Below are positions 1-12,346 of a DNA stretch of 64,000 nt, one piece after another (positions within the stretch are counted from its first letter, which is position 1; every line of letters begins with the position of its first letter). The notes under the pieces are model-generated. The model was not told the origin of the DNA and ran no database searches. It was given only the letters and a program-made list of their open reading frames with translations. A program made the translations under genes and the position numbers. Source of the DNA: Ciona savignyi (taxonomy: Eukaryota > Chordata > Ascidiacea > Phlebobranchia > Cionidae); assembly GCA_000149265.1 (NCBI GenBank), contig CH003282.1, forward strand, positions 544,463-608,462. Reading direction: 5' to 3'.

Positions 1-3000
1 GTAAATGGGTCAATAATATGAAAAAAAAACACACACTTACCTCTTCCACCCCCTCTGGAGAACCCCCTGTCAAAGCCCCTTTGACCACGGTCGAATCCCC
101 CGCCTCTACCACGGAACCCACCCCGAGGAGGACCCCAATCTCGATCATCATTGCGATCTCGACCCCTGGGACCACGGTCCATGTCTCTGTGGGGTTTGGA
201 AGAATAAAAGAAATGTAAAATTAAGATATTGAATAAAACTAGAAATGTACACTACATACAGCCTGAAGTCCATGTTTACAAAAAAACAGTTTTTACATAG
301 ATTGTTGTTAAGTTACAACTTATTCTATTAGGTTTAATAAAAAATATGGCAGCTCTGCCAACTTAGGAAAGCCATTTCGGTGTGAAATGTCAGCTTGTAA
401 GTTTATATATCAATGATAAATTACTTACCGTCGGTCGTTTTCTCTCCTGTCACGATATCTGTCACGTGATCTGTCGAAATCACGTGGTGGTGATCGTTTC
501 ATATCACGTGATCTTCTATCACGATCACCATCACGAGGGCGTCGGTCGAATTCTCGTGGTGGAGGGCTTCTGCGCATATTTCTGGGAGGCCCCCGTTCGA
601 AATCACGAGGTGGTCTGTTCATATCCCCACGTCCCCTTTCACTCCTGCCCCGATCACGGTCCATACCCCGATCCATATTTCTGGGTCCGTCACGGTCTCG
701 AGACCCCCTATCGAAGCCCCGAGGAGGGCCAATGTCTCTGGGTTCTTCGCTGGGTGATGGGCCACGATCGGAAGGGGGTTTGCTGGTGTCAACTCGAGGT
801 TCATCAGGTTGTCTGCTTTGGATTTTAAAATAAACTTTTTTGGATAAACAAAAAGAAAATAAGAAAATGTATACCGGAACTAAAACAATTAAATATTCTA
901 TGATTATTTTATTTGATATTTCATTTCAAGAAAATTATTCACACACACATATATATATATATATATTACAGATTGCACCAAGGCATGAGTTAGCAAATAA
1001 AAACAATTTCCTCACCCTTCAGAGATTTGGTCAGGTACAATGGGTAGTTGGGTGGGCGGTTCACTAAGCGTGGGTCGCATCATAGGCATATGGCCTTGGA
1101 AGCTCCCCATGGGTCGGATATGCTGGAATTACATGGTAATTTAGGGGATTTGCCACAAACCTATGGGTTCTGAATTCAAATGTATGGTTGGCAAAAATTA
1201 ATATACATTGTTTTACAGGAGTCTAGATTAGATTAAATTTTGAGGAAAAAAATTATTCATTTTTGTTGATTTTTATTTTTAGGTAAAAGGTAAATCAGCC
1301 ATCTTCATTGACAGATTTTTGTTTTATTTCTGCCGACACAGTTTTAACAAATGGGCAAAAAAATGTTGAAATGAAACTGCACCGAATGTACATGATGCAG
1401 TTTACTCGTACTATCAACTGCAGACCCAGTAGAAGCACCAAGTAATTCACTTCATATAATATAGCACCCCCAACAAGAGCGTCACATGCTTATGTTTAAG
1501 CAGCAACGCATACAAAGATGCAAAATGACTTATAAAAAAACTGCCCTTACAAAATGACCAATACAAGAAGACCCTGACATTAATCCTCCACAGCAACACA
1601 CATAGTTGCATCAGAGGTACACCAAGCAACATCCGGAACTCAAAAACAAGATAATGAAGTATACATGCACGCATACATTATGATATCATTTTGTAACTTA
1701 ATGCATCAGCTTTATAGTCATATATGCAAAATGCCAAATCAAAGATGAAATGCTGACCGACTTTGCTGTATATACTTTTGTTCGGACTGCTACCTTCAGA
1801 GATATATATGCAAATAATATAATCTCTATTAAAGAATAAAATTTGAAAAAAAATTAAGGAGTCAAACCCTCAAAAAGGTTAAAATTATTGGAAACCTAAC
1901 AACTAATATAATGTAATGTTTGGTAAAATGTGGGTTTAATGGGAAGAAAAGAGGGGACTTACTGGTGGTAGTTGGTGCTGCATCATCTGCGGAGGTCCTC
2001 CCTGCATCGGCATCCTCGCTCCCATGTTCGGGTGGAATCCGTGTCGCAGTTGCATTGGGAATCCCATCCTGATGGGCATCACCCCCATGCGTGGCTGCAT
2101 CAGCTGTTGCCCCATGCCTGGCATCATACGGATCTATGTGGAAGAGGAGATTCTTTCAATTAACCATCACTGCTGAGTTGAATAATGTTTGGTATGGTTG
2201 GAGACTTGTTGAAAAAATTTGGGTATGCATGCACACATACTTCTTTAAAATACATTGGCCCTTGAATTTGCTACCTTCAACCGAAAAATGCAATGACGGT
2301 CTTTGTTTATTTAAAAATCTTAATTATTCTGATACTAAGGCTACTAGATTTTGTTAGGATGCAGTAATTGGTGTATATCAGACATTGTGGATCAGACATG
2401 GGCAAACTACAACCCGCAGGCCAAATCTGGCCCACCAGGTCTTGTTCTGGCCCGTCAAATGTTATCGACATGTTGCAAGACGAAATATTGATATTACAGC
2501 AAATATGATGTCACAGCTACATGTTAAATTATTTACATATTTGTCGGTCGCTATAACCAACAGTTTCTGGTTTTTAACCAGTAATGTACTGGTACTGTAC
2601 TTCTTAGTTTAATTTTTTATTTACAGTTACAAGACTCAATCACATGGCCTGCCACTGTAAGAATGAAATAATTTTGCCACTGATTTAAATAGTTTGCCCA
2701 CCCCTGGTATGGATAGTCATAGTCAGAGCTGAGAATCGGGTGTTTTCACAAGCAACAATCGATGACAGCGACAAATATTAACCGACAAACCCCGTCTTAA
2801 TAAACTAGCCACACTATGTAACCATGTGTCATTTGACGATGAATATGTATCAATTTGTTAATTATTAATCATAAAATTTGTTTGTACTGAATTCGTGTTC
2901 GTTTATGACCAAATAGGATGTCCCAACAGTCATTATATTATTTTATTAAATGAATGCATCAACAATAAACATGGAATTTAAATTTGTTGAACCTAATTTC

Positions 3001-6000
3001 CAACTTTAGTTTTTAGCAATAAAAAAATTTTGAGTAATAAATGTTTGAAATGAAACTCGCACCGAATGTACATGATGCAGTTGGTAATTCACTTCATATA
3101 ATTTAGCACCTCAAACTAAGTCACACACTTATGTCTAAGCAGTAACGACACACAAGGTGCAAAATGATAGACAAACATAAGAACTGCCTATTACAATATG
3201 AACAAAAAAAAGAAGACCCTGACTACGGTTTGTTTCTGCCACCATAAACGCATGGGAACATATTAGCACAAATGTTTTAAATTTATGCCCGTTGTCAAGC
3301 GCTATAGTGAAATGAGGCTAAATTCCCAAAACAGCCTGATTGAGTATTTTTATGGCGTCGGGGAATTCTCCCGGGTTAAGTAGATAAATTTATGTTTTTA
3401 TATATCTGGGTCAAGTTAAAAGTTTTTAATTTGACGACTCCTTGTTGGAGATGTCGGGGCGATATGGCATGCCTGTCAAAATCATGATTAAAAACAAATC
3501 ATACTTTTAGATATTTTCAATAGTAAAGCGGCGGATAGGGCACTAACATTTTACCAAATCTGATCAAAATTGGAGCAGCTGTTCTAGCGCTATGCTTAGA
3601 AGAAGCTAATTTTTTAGAAAAATACCGAATTGGGTTTTAGTCTCAGGGAAATCCCCTAGAAATTATTACCCAAAATTTTTGTTTCAGCATATCTAGACCA
3701 TGTTGTCTAACAAATTAAAAAGTTTTATCAAGTTTTCTTTACCCCTTCTAGTAAATGTCATGGCGAAATGCCATGACTGTCACAATCATGATTCAGGTAT
3801 CTTCGTTTTTAAGAGATTTACCCTAAGTAACTTTTTCTCTTCTATAATTGGCACAGAAGTGGTTAACGGTCCAACATTTCACCAAATCTGATTGAAATTG
3901 GAGCAGCTATTCATTTGCTATGCCCAAAAAAGCTCATTTAAAAAAATATACCGTTTTGGTTTTTCACCTCCCAGGGATATTCCCCTGGGTATATTACCCA
4001 AAATTTCGGTTTCTGCATATCTAGACCATGTTGTCTAGCAATGACAAAGTTTCATTGCTATTCCATTGCCCCCTCTGGTAGATATCGGAGCCACAGGTCA
4101 TGCCTGTAAAGTGTTTGACGAAAAAAAAACGAACAAAAACAAAATGTATTCCATTTTTTCAAATGGGACCCATAATAATTTGGATTCCATTTTTGACATT
4201 GCGCAACCAATGATCAATCATCAACCAAACCAGATGTAGTATTGCTGTAGTAGTGAGGAAACCAACCTGCAATTGTTGCATCGGCATCGGACGAGGAAAT
4301 CGCTGGGCCATGGGGACTCCCCCAAATTGAGGTTGAAACTGGGGCATCGAATGCTGTAAAGCCTCGGTTTGTTCGTCCCTCGTCGGGGTTCCGCTCCCTT
4401 CTTTTTCAACCGGTTTCACTTCAACCTTGAGTTGTTCGGGTCGAATTTGGGGCTGTTGGGGGAAGCTCATCGGCTGGGAGACTGAAAGAAGGTGCGGTTA
4501 TAACCACAAGTTCTAAAACAAGCTAAAATTCATTAAGAAGACAAAAATTTCGTATGTAGTTTATATAATGTTATTTGGATAATTTAAAATTATTAGGCCT
4601 ACCTAATAATAATTTTACAAATTAATAATTATAAGGTGTAGTAAGATTTTTAGAATAGTTTTTTGCTTAAAAGCAACAAACCAACATTTGCATAAGGCTC
4701 CAGTTATGGGCACATGATGTTTGTTACTGTCCATTTCAATAGCTGTACTTTTCCACAGCCTACCTTGGAATGGGTTGACAGAGAATCCTGGTCTAACCAT
4801 CATCTGCATGGGTTGTTGACCCATAGGGACCATTCCTGGAGCTGATACAAACGTTGGGTTGAAACTCGGTAAAACTGGGGTGATTTGGGGGGTTTCCGGA
4901 GTTTCTTCTGGTTCGCTATCGGCAGTTTGAGCAGTCAAAAGCTCGGCTGTAAAAATTTAATACTTGTATCAAAGAAATTTGTTAAATCAAGCAGGGTTAT
5001 TTTACAAATAAGTTAAACAATAATTAGTTATATTAACTGTATAATTTCCATACTAAAAAGGAACGTGAAAGATCAAAGTAGCAAAAAAAAAACTAAATTT
5101 GTCAAACCCTACTTTTTTTAAGTAATAGAATTCAAAATTTTAAATAAAAAATGTATGAACTAGAAAACCGCACCGGATGTACATGATGCAGTTAGTAATT
5201 CATTTGATATAATATAGCACCCCAGAAAAATTGTCATCCACTAATATTTTAGTAGTAACAGATTAAAGTGCAAAAGATAAATAAGAAATTGCAAGAGTAC
5301 TGTGGTGAAACCAACCATATGGACAATGTAAGAGAGTGATATTCATAGGTTCTAACAAATTTAAATCTCAACGAACCTTTCTTCTCATCAGACAACGACT
5401 CCGGGTCAATAAAGCCCCACGACAACAGCTCTTTCAACTGCCCCGGTTGATTGGTTATCACTACGTAGTTGACCCCAAGCTCTTTCACCCAGGTTTCCTT
5501 CTGATCTTCCGGCATTTCTTTGCTCGGGGCCCAGTCACACTTCAGGGACTATGGGTGAAATTGGGAAAATTATTACTTGAGGCCTATTTTTCGGCGTAGT
5601 TGTGCTCACCAAATTTTTTTTCTTTGAAATGGTATATATTTGAATGATTATGTTTGAAATTTTTAACACTAATCATGTTGGAATTAGATATAGAGGTTTG
5701 GTTTTGTAGTGGAGACAAATCAGAACACAAATTAAGTAGTATACATCATATGTCTAAACTTTTGAATGGACATGGCCATGATTTACATGGTAAGTTTATA
5801 TTGACTGGCCGAATAAGAATATGGGTCTGGCATGTACCTTCCCAGCAAGTCTGGTGTGACGTATTTTCCCGATGGCTTTGCTTGCATCTGCCCGCTGCTT
5901 CATGCATATGTAAGCACACCCTCGTGGTGGGATCATCTGTGAGAATTCAAACAAGTGCGGAAGTAATACCACAAAATGGGAAAGTAATAACTACTTCATT

Positions 6001-9000
6001 AAAATGCTGTCTTTACATCGGTGATGACACAAGTGGTGTTAATGAGTTCTATATAAAGAGAATCGACATTGTAATAATGAGAAACTCACATTGATGCTTT
6101 CGACTTCACCAAATTCCTCCACCAGAGCTTTTAATTCGTGTTGCAGAACCTTCGAAGATATGTTCCCAATCCATAATGTGGTTGTCAACACTGTAATTTA
6201 AAACAACAGTAGTTAAAGGGGAAGTGAACTAGAAAAGTAAATCCATTTAGAAACCAAAACTGAATTGAAAATGATTGAATTTTTTATTATAAAATCATAT
6301 CATCTTATTGAATAGAAGGGTTGTGTTATTATTTAGCTAAACTCTGTTATTATATAGTCTGTTGTAGAAAAAAATGGTTAATCAGTAAATTTATCCTAGA
6401 TGACCAAACATAATTAATTGTATTCAGCAATCAAGTTGTAACAAGTTTAAGCTTAGCATTTTAATGCATTTTGTTTTTAACAATAAAGACCACCTTATAC
6501 AAACTACTTAAACTTATTTCAAATTATAATATTTGGATGGTGTATCTGCACTAAAATGGAGCTACTGATCTTATAATTGAGATTATGGCCTCAATTAAAA
6601 ATCATTTAGCTCATCAGTGTCAACTTTTTGTTATGACCAGCGTTGCAAAAAGTACATTATTCGTTAAATTATATAATGTTTAGTTATAATGTTGAAACCA
6701 TTTTGGTCAGGATATTTCTAGGTAGTCAACTAATCATTAAGGCAAGGGCACATTATAATGCTGTTTAAATGTTTAATGCAGGCTGTATTATTTATTAGAT
6801 GAACAATCCATATAAATGAATAAAACATTGTTTTTATTCTTAGTCATAAAACAAAACATTGCTGTGTTGAAATAACATACTGGAACTGGTAGTGGTTGAG
6901 AAGAGTGAACTGTATATTTAGTTGTAATAACATTAGACAACAAGAATAATGTTATGTCATTAATTTATCAATGGTTGTCGTATTTTTATTTATATTATTT
7001 ATGTGTTGTGTTTTATGTAGATGTACAGATTTAACCGATTTATTGTCAGTTCTTAGCTTTTTGCATGAAATGAAAATGTAAAACTTACCACTGATGGTTC
7101 CTTCTTTGGGAGGTACCATTCCCTTTTTCTTTTTCTCATGTGATCTGGACCTTCGTGATCGGCGACTTCTGTCACGTGATCGTGAGCGTGATCTACGTGA
7201 TCGGTGCGATTTCTCCCGTGAATGATGTGAGCGGTTACGATGGCGATCACGTGATCTGAAAAATAATCACGTCCTTAAAAATGTTAAATGAAGGACAATA
7301 CTCTCTAACAACCGAGATAAAAACAAAAACAAGAAAATTTTATTTGATCTATAAAACCGTGACAGCAGAATTTCTGTACATCGGGTACAATATTTAAGCA
7401 GCATTTAGAAAGTGATAATATTAGTTTATACAAATAAAACCCATGATATCTTACTACAAAAAAAAAATTAAAGATGATGTACCTGGATCTTGATCGAGAC
7501 CTTGACCTTCGTCGTTTGGCATCCGGACCACGGAACGGATCTCGTTTTTCAGATGCCATTCTAAAGAAACACAAAAAAAACAAGATAACAACACAACAAT
7601 ATTAGTACCCGAGAAGAAGTAACTGTACACTAAATTAACCAGGGTATTATTTTTAAGCCAGGAACTGTCCTCTTGATTCACCACATATAATGCATTAAGG
7701 TAGAAATTCCACAAAACTAAATTCAGTTATTCAGTTTTGTACAAAGAAATAGGTACAAATTTAAACTAAGGTTACAGCGAAGAATCCACATTAAATTGTA
7801 ATATAGAAGTTGGACTTACTGTTCAATCTGCATGTTGAACTGCTCCTGTTCGGCCTCTAACCTCCGCATGCGCTCCACCTCATGAGGTTGGTGGCTCGTT
7901 TGGTACGGGGGTTGGTGGTTGGATGGGGGGGCAGGGGGCGGTCTCAGGGGATTATGCAAAGCTCCATTCATTGACAACTGCTGAAGCTGGTCATGGGTGG
8001 GTAAGTTTGCAATAGACGCGGGGTCACTGTTGGGACAGAGTTTGAATTTAAACAGTTGAAAACCCAAATATTATTTACAGAATTAACCCATATGGCATTT
8101 TAAAACAGCTCCAAAATACTTTTATTTCACTCACAATTCTCGTCTCTGGTTATGAGTGGCAGGTGGTATAATGCGTTGGTTTTGACTGACAGTTGCAGGT
8201 GGAGTCTTCTCGTCATCGCTGTAGTCGAAATCAAGAACTTCCCGGTTAAACGCAGGTTTCTTGGGTTCACTGTGTAGAAAGGGAGGCTGACCAGATGGGT
8301 GTGCATGGTGCAAAAACGGGGGCTGAGAATTGTGTGAGGGTTGCTGGAACACCGTCTCTTCAATCACCTCCACTTCTTCTTTGTTTTCTTCCTTTGCAGG
8401 AACCTGGAGTAAAGAAATTAAAGCTTGGTTTTCAGGAAAATATTATTAAGACCGCAAAGAAGCAAATAAAATGGTCTGTTTAAAATTGAAAAACAATATA
8501 TTGATTAATAATTATAGCAGTTTAGATCTAGTAGTGGATTTACTTAATTCTTACAAACATGAATAAATTTCAGTGAGAATATTTAAAAAACAATTTACAT
8601 TTTCGTTGCCTTTAATCTGGTAGAGCAAATCATTAAGTTGATTCTGCTGTGAATTCGATAGAAGTCCCGCAAGGTTTTGTATCTGACTGGTGTCGGGGTT
8701 GGCAAGCAAGTGAGTGAGGATGTTAGTCAGATTTGCTGCGTCCGGGGCGGCCGGTTTTGGAACAGCGTCAGCCTGGGTAATACAATGCAAGTTTAACAAC
8801 AGATCCTGTCATTTTTTACATTCGATTAATATATAATTGAAATATTGTTAAAATATATGAAAACTTAAAAAAAAAAGATAATTTAATGTAAGCAAACTTA
8901 AAAATTCAAAACTGACCTGGGGCTGTGAGGGTGGGGGTGAAGGTGCTCCCCCCATCATAATAAGTTGTTGCACGGTCTCCTGGGGGAAAACTGAATTCTT

Positions 9001-10242
9001 CTGCCATAAGTTCAACACACGCAGGATACGGGGCTAAGGAAAGTAATGGTTGGCAGGATGTAATGCAGTAAACTAGCACGTAAACAAAAAAGTGAAAAGC
9101 AGTGCTGGTAAAAGCAGTGACATTTTATCCGGAAAAAACTTTAAAAATGTGTTTCTTTGTCTTAACCTAACATATAAGTTTTTTGCTTCCATGACTTTTT
9201 CACCATTGTTTTTACCACACAGTTAACTGTTACACGACTATCATTAGTAATTTCTAAAATTGTTTTTTTTAGAAACATGCTATTGAAATATCTTTATTTT
9301 TTATGTGTTTTTCCATAAGGCCGTGTGGCATTGCTACCGTATATTTCCATCACTAGTGCAAAGCTCACCTTGTCTTCTTCAGGGCATTTATAAATATGCT
9401 GGAATGTGGTGATGATGTTCTTGCATAGCCTTGGCATAAAAACGTCTTTTTCTGCGCCAAACTGGTGCCGCGATTGTCGGACAACAGAATCAATGACGTA
9501 CATGCCTGGCACCTTATATTCTGGCCGACACTGAAATATTAACATATAAATAGGCAAGGTAAAGAATTTTAAGTAAATGCATCATTAATAGATTGCTTGA
9601 GAGAAGTATTTATAATGTGTAGACTTGGGGAAGCACAGTTAAATGGTTAAAGACAAGGTAGAAAATATCCAGCAAAAGTTGTTGGGTCTGTGTGTGTATA
9701 TATATATATATATATATAGGATACAACATTGTTCTTTAAAACTGGTCTTTGTCTATTCGATGTTGGAAATATAGACTAGATCTTGGTATCTTACTTTTTG
9801 TACAAATTTTTCCACACTTTGCACAATGTGTTTGTAAAATTTAATCCCCTTTATAGCTTTCTTTGTGAGAGAAGACATCTTTGCTCTTGATATCGGAGGC
9901 TTGGCCTCGTAGATCCCAGACAACTGCAACAAAATAATCAGTTTGTGATGCTGTACATCAATAACTTTAACAATAAGCTATTGAGTTATGAGTTAGCAAA
10001 TCGTATTTTTGCAAACATTGCTTTGTGACACTCCTGGCCTCGAGGCGACATGAGTTTAGAAAATACAATATATTTTATTTATTAACCAATGTAAAACCTA
10101 GTGCTAAAGCTTTGCAAAATTCATTTTTTAACATAATCAACACCAAATAAAATATTCAATTTTTGCATTTCAAGCATGGTAAGTTAGTCAGTGTTTAATT
10201 GAAGGATCCTACCTCATCATTGAATGATTTTACAACATCCAT
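1..10242 (-). CDS. SCAF4/8: SCAF4/SCAF8-like CTD-interacting, RRM-containing SR protein (3' end off window)
   Basis: Coding exons in transcription order: 10213-10242, 9795-9923, 9369-9530, 8917-9033, 8599-8772, 8135-8403, 7820-8026, 7483-7560, 7089-7255, 6090-6190, 5838-5936, 5377-5548, 4764-4946, 4267-4481, 1963-2133, 1016-1122, 429-812 and 41-186; the last ends in a GT donor, so more lies to the left. All phases join, giving about 970 residues. Residues 1-146 are a CID domain (FYKHIVQSVEKFVQK, YVIDSVVRQSRHQFG, RVLNLWQKNSVF). An RS-rich segment follows (about 370-440), then an RRM (about 448-525) with RNP motifs TLWIGNI and RGCAYICM and the SCAF-type KELGVNYV tail. The C-terminal third is Met/Gln/Pro-rich, then Arg/Asp-rich with RGG-like repeats. 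In vertebrates SCAF4/8 bind phosphorylated Pol II CTD and suppress early polyadenylation; the same nuclear role is inferred here. The start is the first Met of the CID exon. A splice acceptor about 44 nt upstream suggests a spliced 5' UTR. Confidence 0.93.
949..966. repeat. (TA)n microsatellite
   Basis: Nine TA dinucleotides following a short CA run, inside an intron of the SCAF4/8-like gene. A longer (TA)n lies at 9697-9718. Confidence 0.9.
1365..1600. repeat. Intronic repeat, copy 1 of 3 (SCAF4/8 gene)
   Basis: It shares the marker CGAATGTACATGATGCAGTT and the following block (TAATTCACTTCATATAATATAGCACC, quoted by position 1442-1470) with copies at 3045-3225 and 5150-5290. All three lie in introns of the same gene. 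Copies 1 and 2 also share a downstream AGAAGACCCTGAC segment. No coding potential is visible. Confidence 0.8.
2393..2706. mobile_element. hAT-type non-autonomous element (MITE)
   Basis: The left end reads CAGACATGGGCAAACTAC and the right end is its near inverse (the complement begins CAGGGGTGGGCAAACTAT). The internal text just after the left end (CCGCAGGCCAAATCTGGCCC) is the GGCCCGCGGGCC-like signature seen in a very widespread group of hAT MITEs. The flanking 8-mers TTGTGGAT and GTATGGAT match at six of eight positions, compatible with a decayed 8-bp target duplication. No transposase ORF is present. It sits in a SCAF4/8 intron. Confidence 0.75.
3045..3225. repeat. Intronic repeat, copy 2 of 3 (SCAF4/8 gene)
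   Basis: Same family as 1365-1600, in the 2.1-kb intron between the coding exons at 1963-2133 and 4267-4481. It runs directly into the tandem-unit repeat that starts near 3,228. Confidence 0.8.
3228..4172. repeat. Unclassified tandem-unit element, copy 1
   Basis: About three ~310-bp units, each with a GATGTCGGGGCGAYATG-like block followed by CATGCCTGTCA. Each unit is preceded by an imperfect palindrome of the GGGGAATTCCCC type and by CATATCTAGACCATGTTGT. The copy ends with an A-rich run, then TTTCAAATGGGACCCATAAT. The same 3' arrangement occurs at 25,935-27,318 and 47,508-49,062. It fills most of the 2.1-kb SCAF4/8 intron. I see no long ORF, target duplication or LTR. Confidence 0.75.
5150..5290. 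repeat. Intronic repeat, copy 3 of 3 (SCAF4/8 gene)
   Basis: A shorter, more diverged copy carrying GGATGTACATGATGCAGTTA and the TATAATATAGCACCCC block, in the intron between the coding exons at 4764-4946 and 5377-5548. Confidence 0.75.
6191..7088. other. Intron of the SCAF4/8-like gene, no feature seen
   Basis: AT-rich intron between the exon that starts the RRM and the RS-rich exon. No repeat, ORF or motif that I can support. Confidence 0.6.
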
Positions 10243-10768
10243 TTTTGCAAAGTTGTAGTTTAATGCCTCGTACAATCCTCCCTCTGCAAACAATTCCTTT
10301 GTTATAATTTACTCAATTCTTATGGGAACAATACATTCCTCTGTATCGGAAAGGCATTAAAATAATGGTACATTTTAAGGAAAAATCATGCTTGCAAAAG
10401 GCCAAATGCACAGAGCTATGAATATTACAGCACAGGGACAAAAATAAAAAGAGTATTTTTAATTTAAGTTTTGGCAAATAATTCTTATGTGTTCATTGCC
10501 ATACCAGTAGGTTTATTAAGTAAGCTGCATTTTAGAGTTAGGAATAGGAGGGTTAAAATATATGAAGTAAAAAAGGCTACAATATAAAGTCTTGCATATT
10601 TACATGTTTATACTAAAAAGGGGGATTTTAACAACATCTTTATTGCACAAATATTTTTATGTAAGTGAAATCTGCAACATGAACTTAAATCAGTAGTGCA
10701 ACGAAGAGGCGAATTAAGTAAACTTGGCAAAATTTCTTTGTTTGTAGCTAAAGAAGGTAATATGCAAC

Positions 10769-11024
10769 GGGTGCCTCTAAATACTACAGGAGCGCTTGGA
10801 TCGCTTGGAGCGCTTGGATCACTCAGATTGCTATGGAAAGTAATTCTAACCCTGTCCCAAACACTAATCTCAACCCCAGAACTAACTTTAACCCCAACCC
10901 TAACATTAATATTACGGCTTTTGTAATTACTAAGTATAGTAAGCGATCCAAGCGGTCCAAGCGATTCAAGCGCTCCATGCGATCCAAGCGGTCCCAAGCG
11001 GTCCTGTAGTATTTAGAGGTACCG
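10769..11024. mobile_element. Foldback element, copy A (GCTTGGA-type stem)
   Basis: The two arms are inverted copies: the left starts GGTGCCTCTAAATACTACAG and the right ends with CTGTAGTATTTAGAGGTACC. Inside each arm are tandem ~9-mers of the form GCGCTTGGAT, GCGATCCAA and CCAAGCGGT. The central ~110 bases are unpaired and contain ACACTAATCTCAACCCCAGA. A second copy lies 74 bp away in the same orientation. It lies upstream of the SCAF4/8-like coding start, in its 5' intron or intergenic region. Confidence 0.8.
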
Positions 11025-11097
11025 AGATGCAACTAAATATCCTGCTTCATACACCTAACCGAATAATTATTGAAGAATTTATGATGATTTGTTTTTG

Positions 11098-11334
11098 GGT
11101 GCCTCTAAATACTACAGGACCGCTTGGAGCACTTGGAGCACTTGGATCGCTTGGATCACTTAAATTTCTATGGAAAGTAATTCTAACCCTGTCCCAAACA
11201 CTAATCTCAACCCCAGTACTAGCTTTAACCCCCAAACCCTAACATTATTATCATGGCTTTTGTAATTACGAAGTATAGTAAGCGATCCAAGCGCTCCCAG
11301 CGATTTAAGCGCTACTGTAGTATTTAGAGGTACC
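11098..11334. mobile_element. Foldback element, copy B (GCTTGGA-type stem)
   Basis: Nearly the same as copy A at both ends and in the loop (ACACTAATCTCAACCCCAGT), but with a different number and order of the 9-mers in the stem. The two are direct neighbours. Confidence 0.8.
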
Positions 11335-12346
11335 GTTTGTTTTTTACTTCAAACAGTAAATATGTAAAAAAATGGTTGTAAATGCAACAAAACTACACAT
11401 AGCAGTTTATTGGCACATTTATGTTAAAGCATATACTAAAACACAATGTGTTGTTCTGTAGGTTTGCTCGAACTTAGTGTTCTTATAAGGAATATTCCTA
11501 TCCCTTGTCATTGGGCGTATTTAGTTGAATAAAGTTACAATTTTTTAGTGATTAGCAGTAAGAAAATCTTAAATAATATAAAATATTTAGTTTCAAAAAA
11601 CTAAATAGAATTGCATCTAACTTACTGGTACCTTGAAAACTACTTGCTCCTGTTCCTGTATATTCCTCTCCCGGTCTTTTACATGTCAGTACAAAACTAA
11701 ATAAAAAACATAGCAGCACCTTGTCTCATACTTACCGCTAAAAAACATAAATACGAATTAAGTTGCTAATCAATACGATGTTTACCGATTTTTTATGAAA
11801 CAAACAGAAAAAGCGAAAACTTGTTCATTAGAAAATATGACGTCGCGCCAATCAACCGAAACGAGCTTATAAGGTCATCACCGTCCCCGATTGAAATAAA
11901 TTAAACTCCACGAATTATTTAAAATTTCTTGTTTATTACGCAAGCTGCTAGCAAAGATTAATACAAACGATAAATTTCGTAAGAACAATCTATATTACAG
12001 GTAAAAAATTATAAAGGATAAAATTATTTGGTGGTAAATATTGAAAAGTATAGGTGAACAATTGGGATTTTTAAGGTGACCTGTACACTTGCTCGGTCGC
12101 CACAGACGTTACCTTTTAATTAACAATGGTTTAAATTTTCTCATGTCGTCGTTAATGACTCACGCTATTGTAAAGTTTTAGTTTAAATATAGTTGTACAC
12201 ATCAAATTAGTCGCCACTGAAAGAAGCAATGTCTGCAAAATGATTTAACCAAGAACATGCACAATAGCAGGCCATACATTATTAACATTGGAGCTATGGA
12301 TGAGGGTACTGAATAAAAATTAAAGTGGGATAATAGAAGATTCATT
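11335..12346. other. Intergenic, SCAF4/8 promoter side and IAP 3' side
   Basis: Apart from the CRE/CCAAT cluster near 11,850 I see only AT-rich sequence. The stretch near 12,346 is the 3' UTR side of the IAP gene. Confidence 0.5.
11830..11875 (-). promoter_or_regulatory. Candidate promoter of the SCAF4/8-like gene
   Basis: A CRE-like TGACGTC, a GCGCC run and a CCAATCA box sit together within about 30 bases upstream of the minus-strand SCAF4/8-like gene. The arrangement is typical of housekeeping promoters. A possible non-coding first exon with a CTTAC-type donor lies nearby at about 11,622. Inference only; no transcript start can be read from the sequence. Confidence 0.3.
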
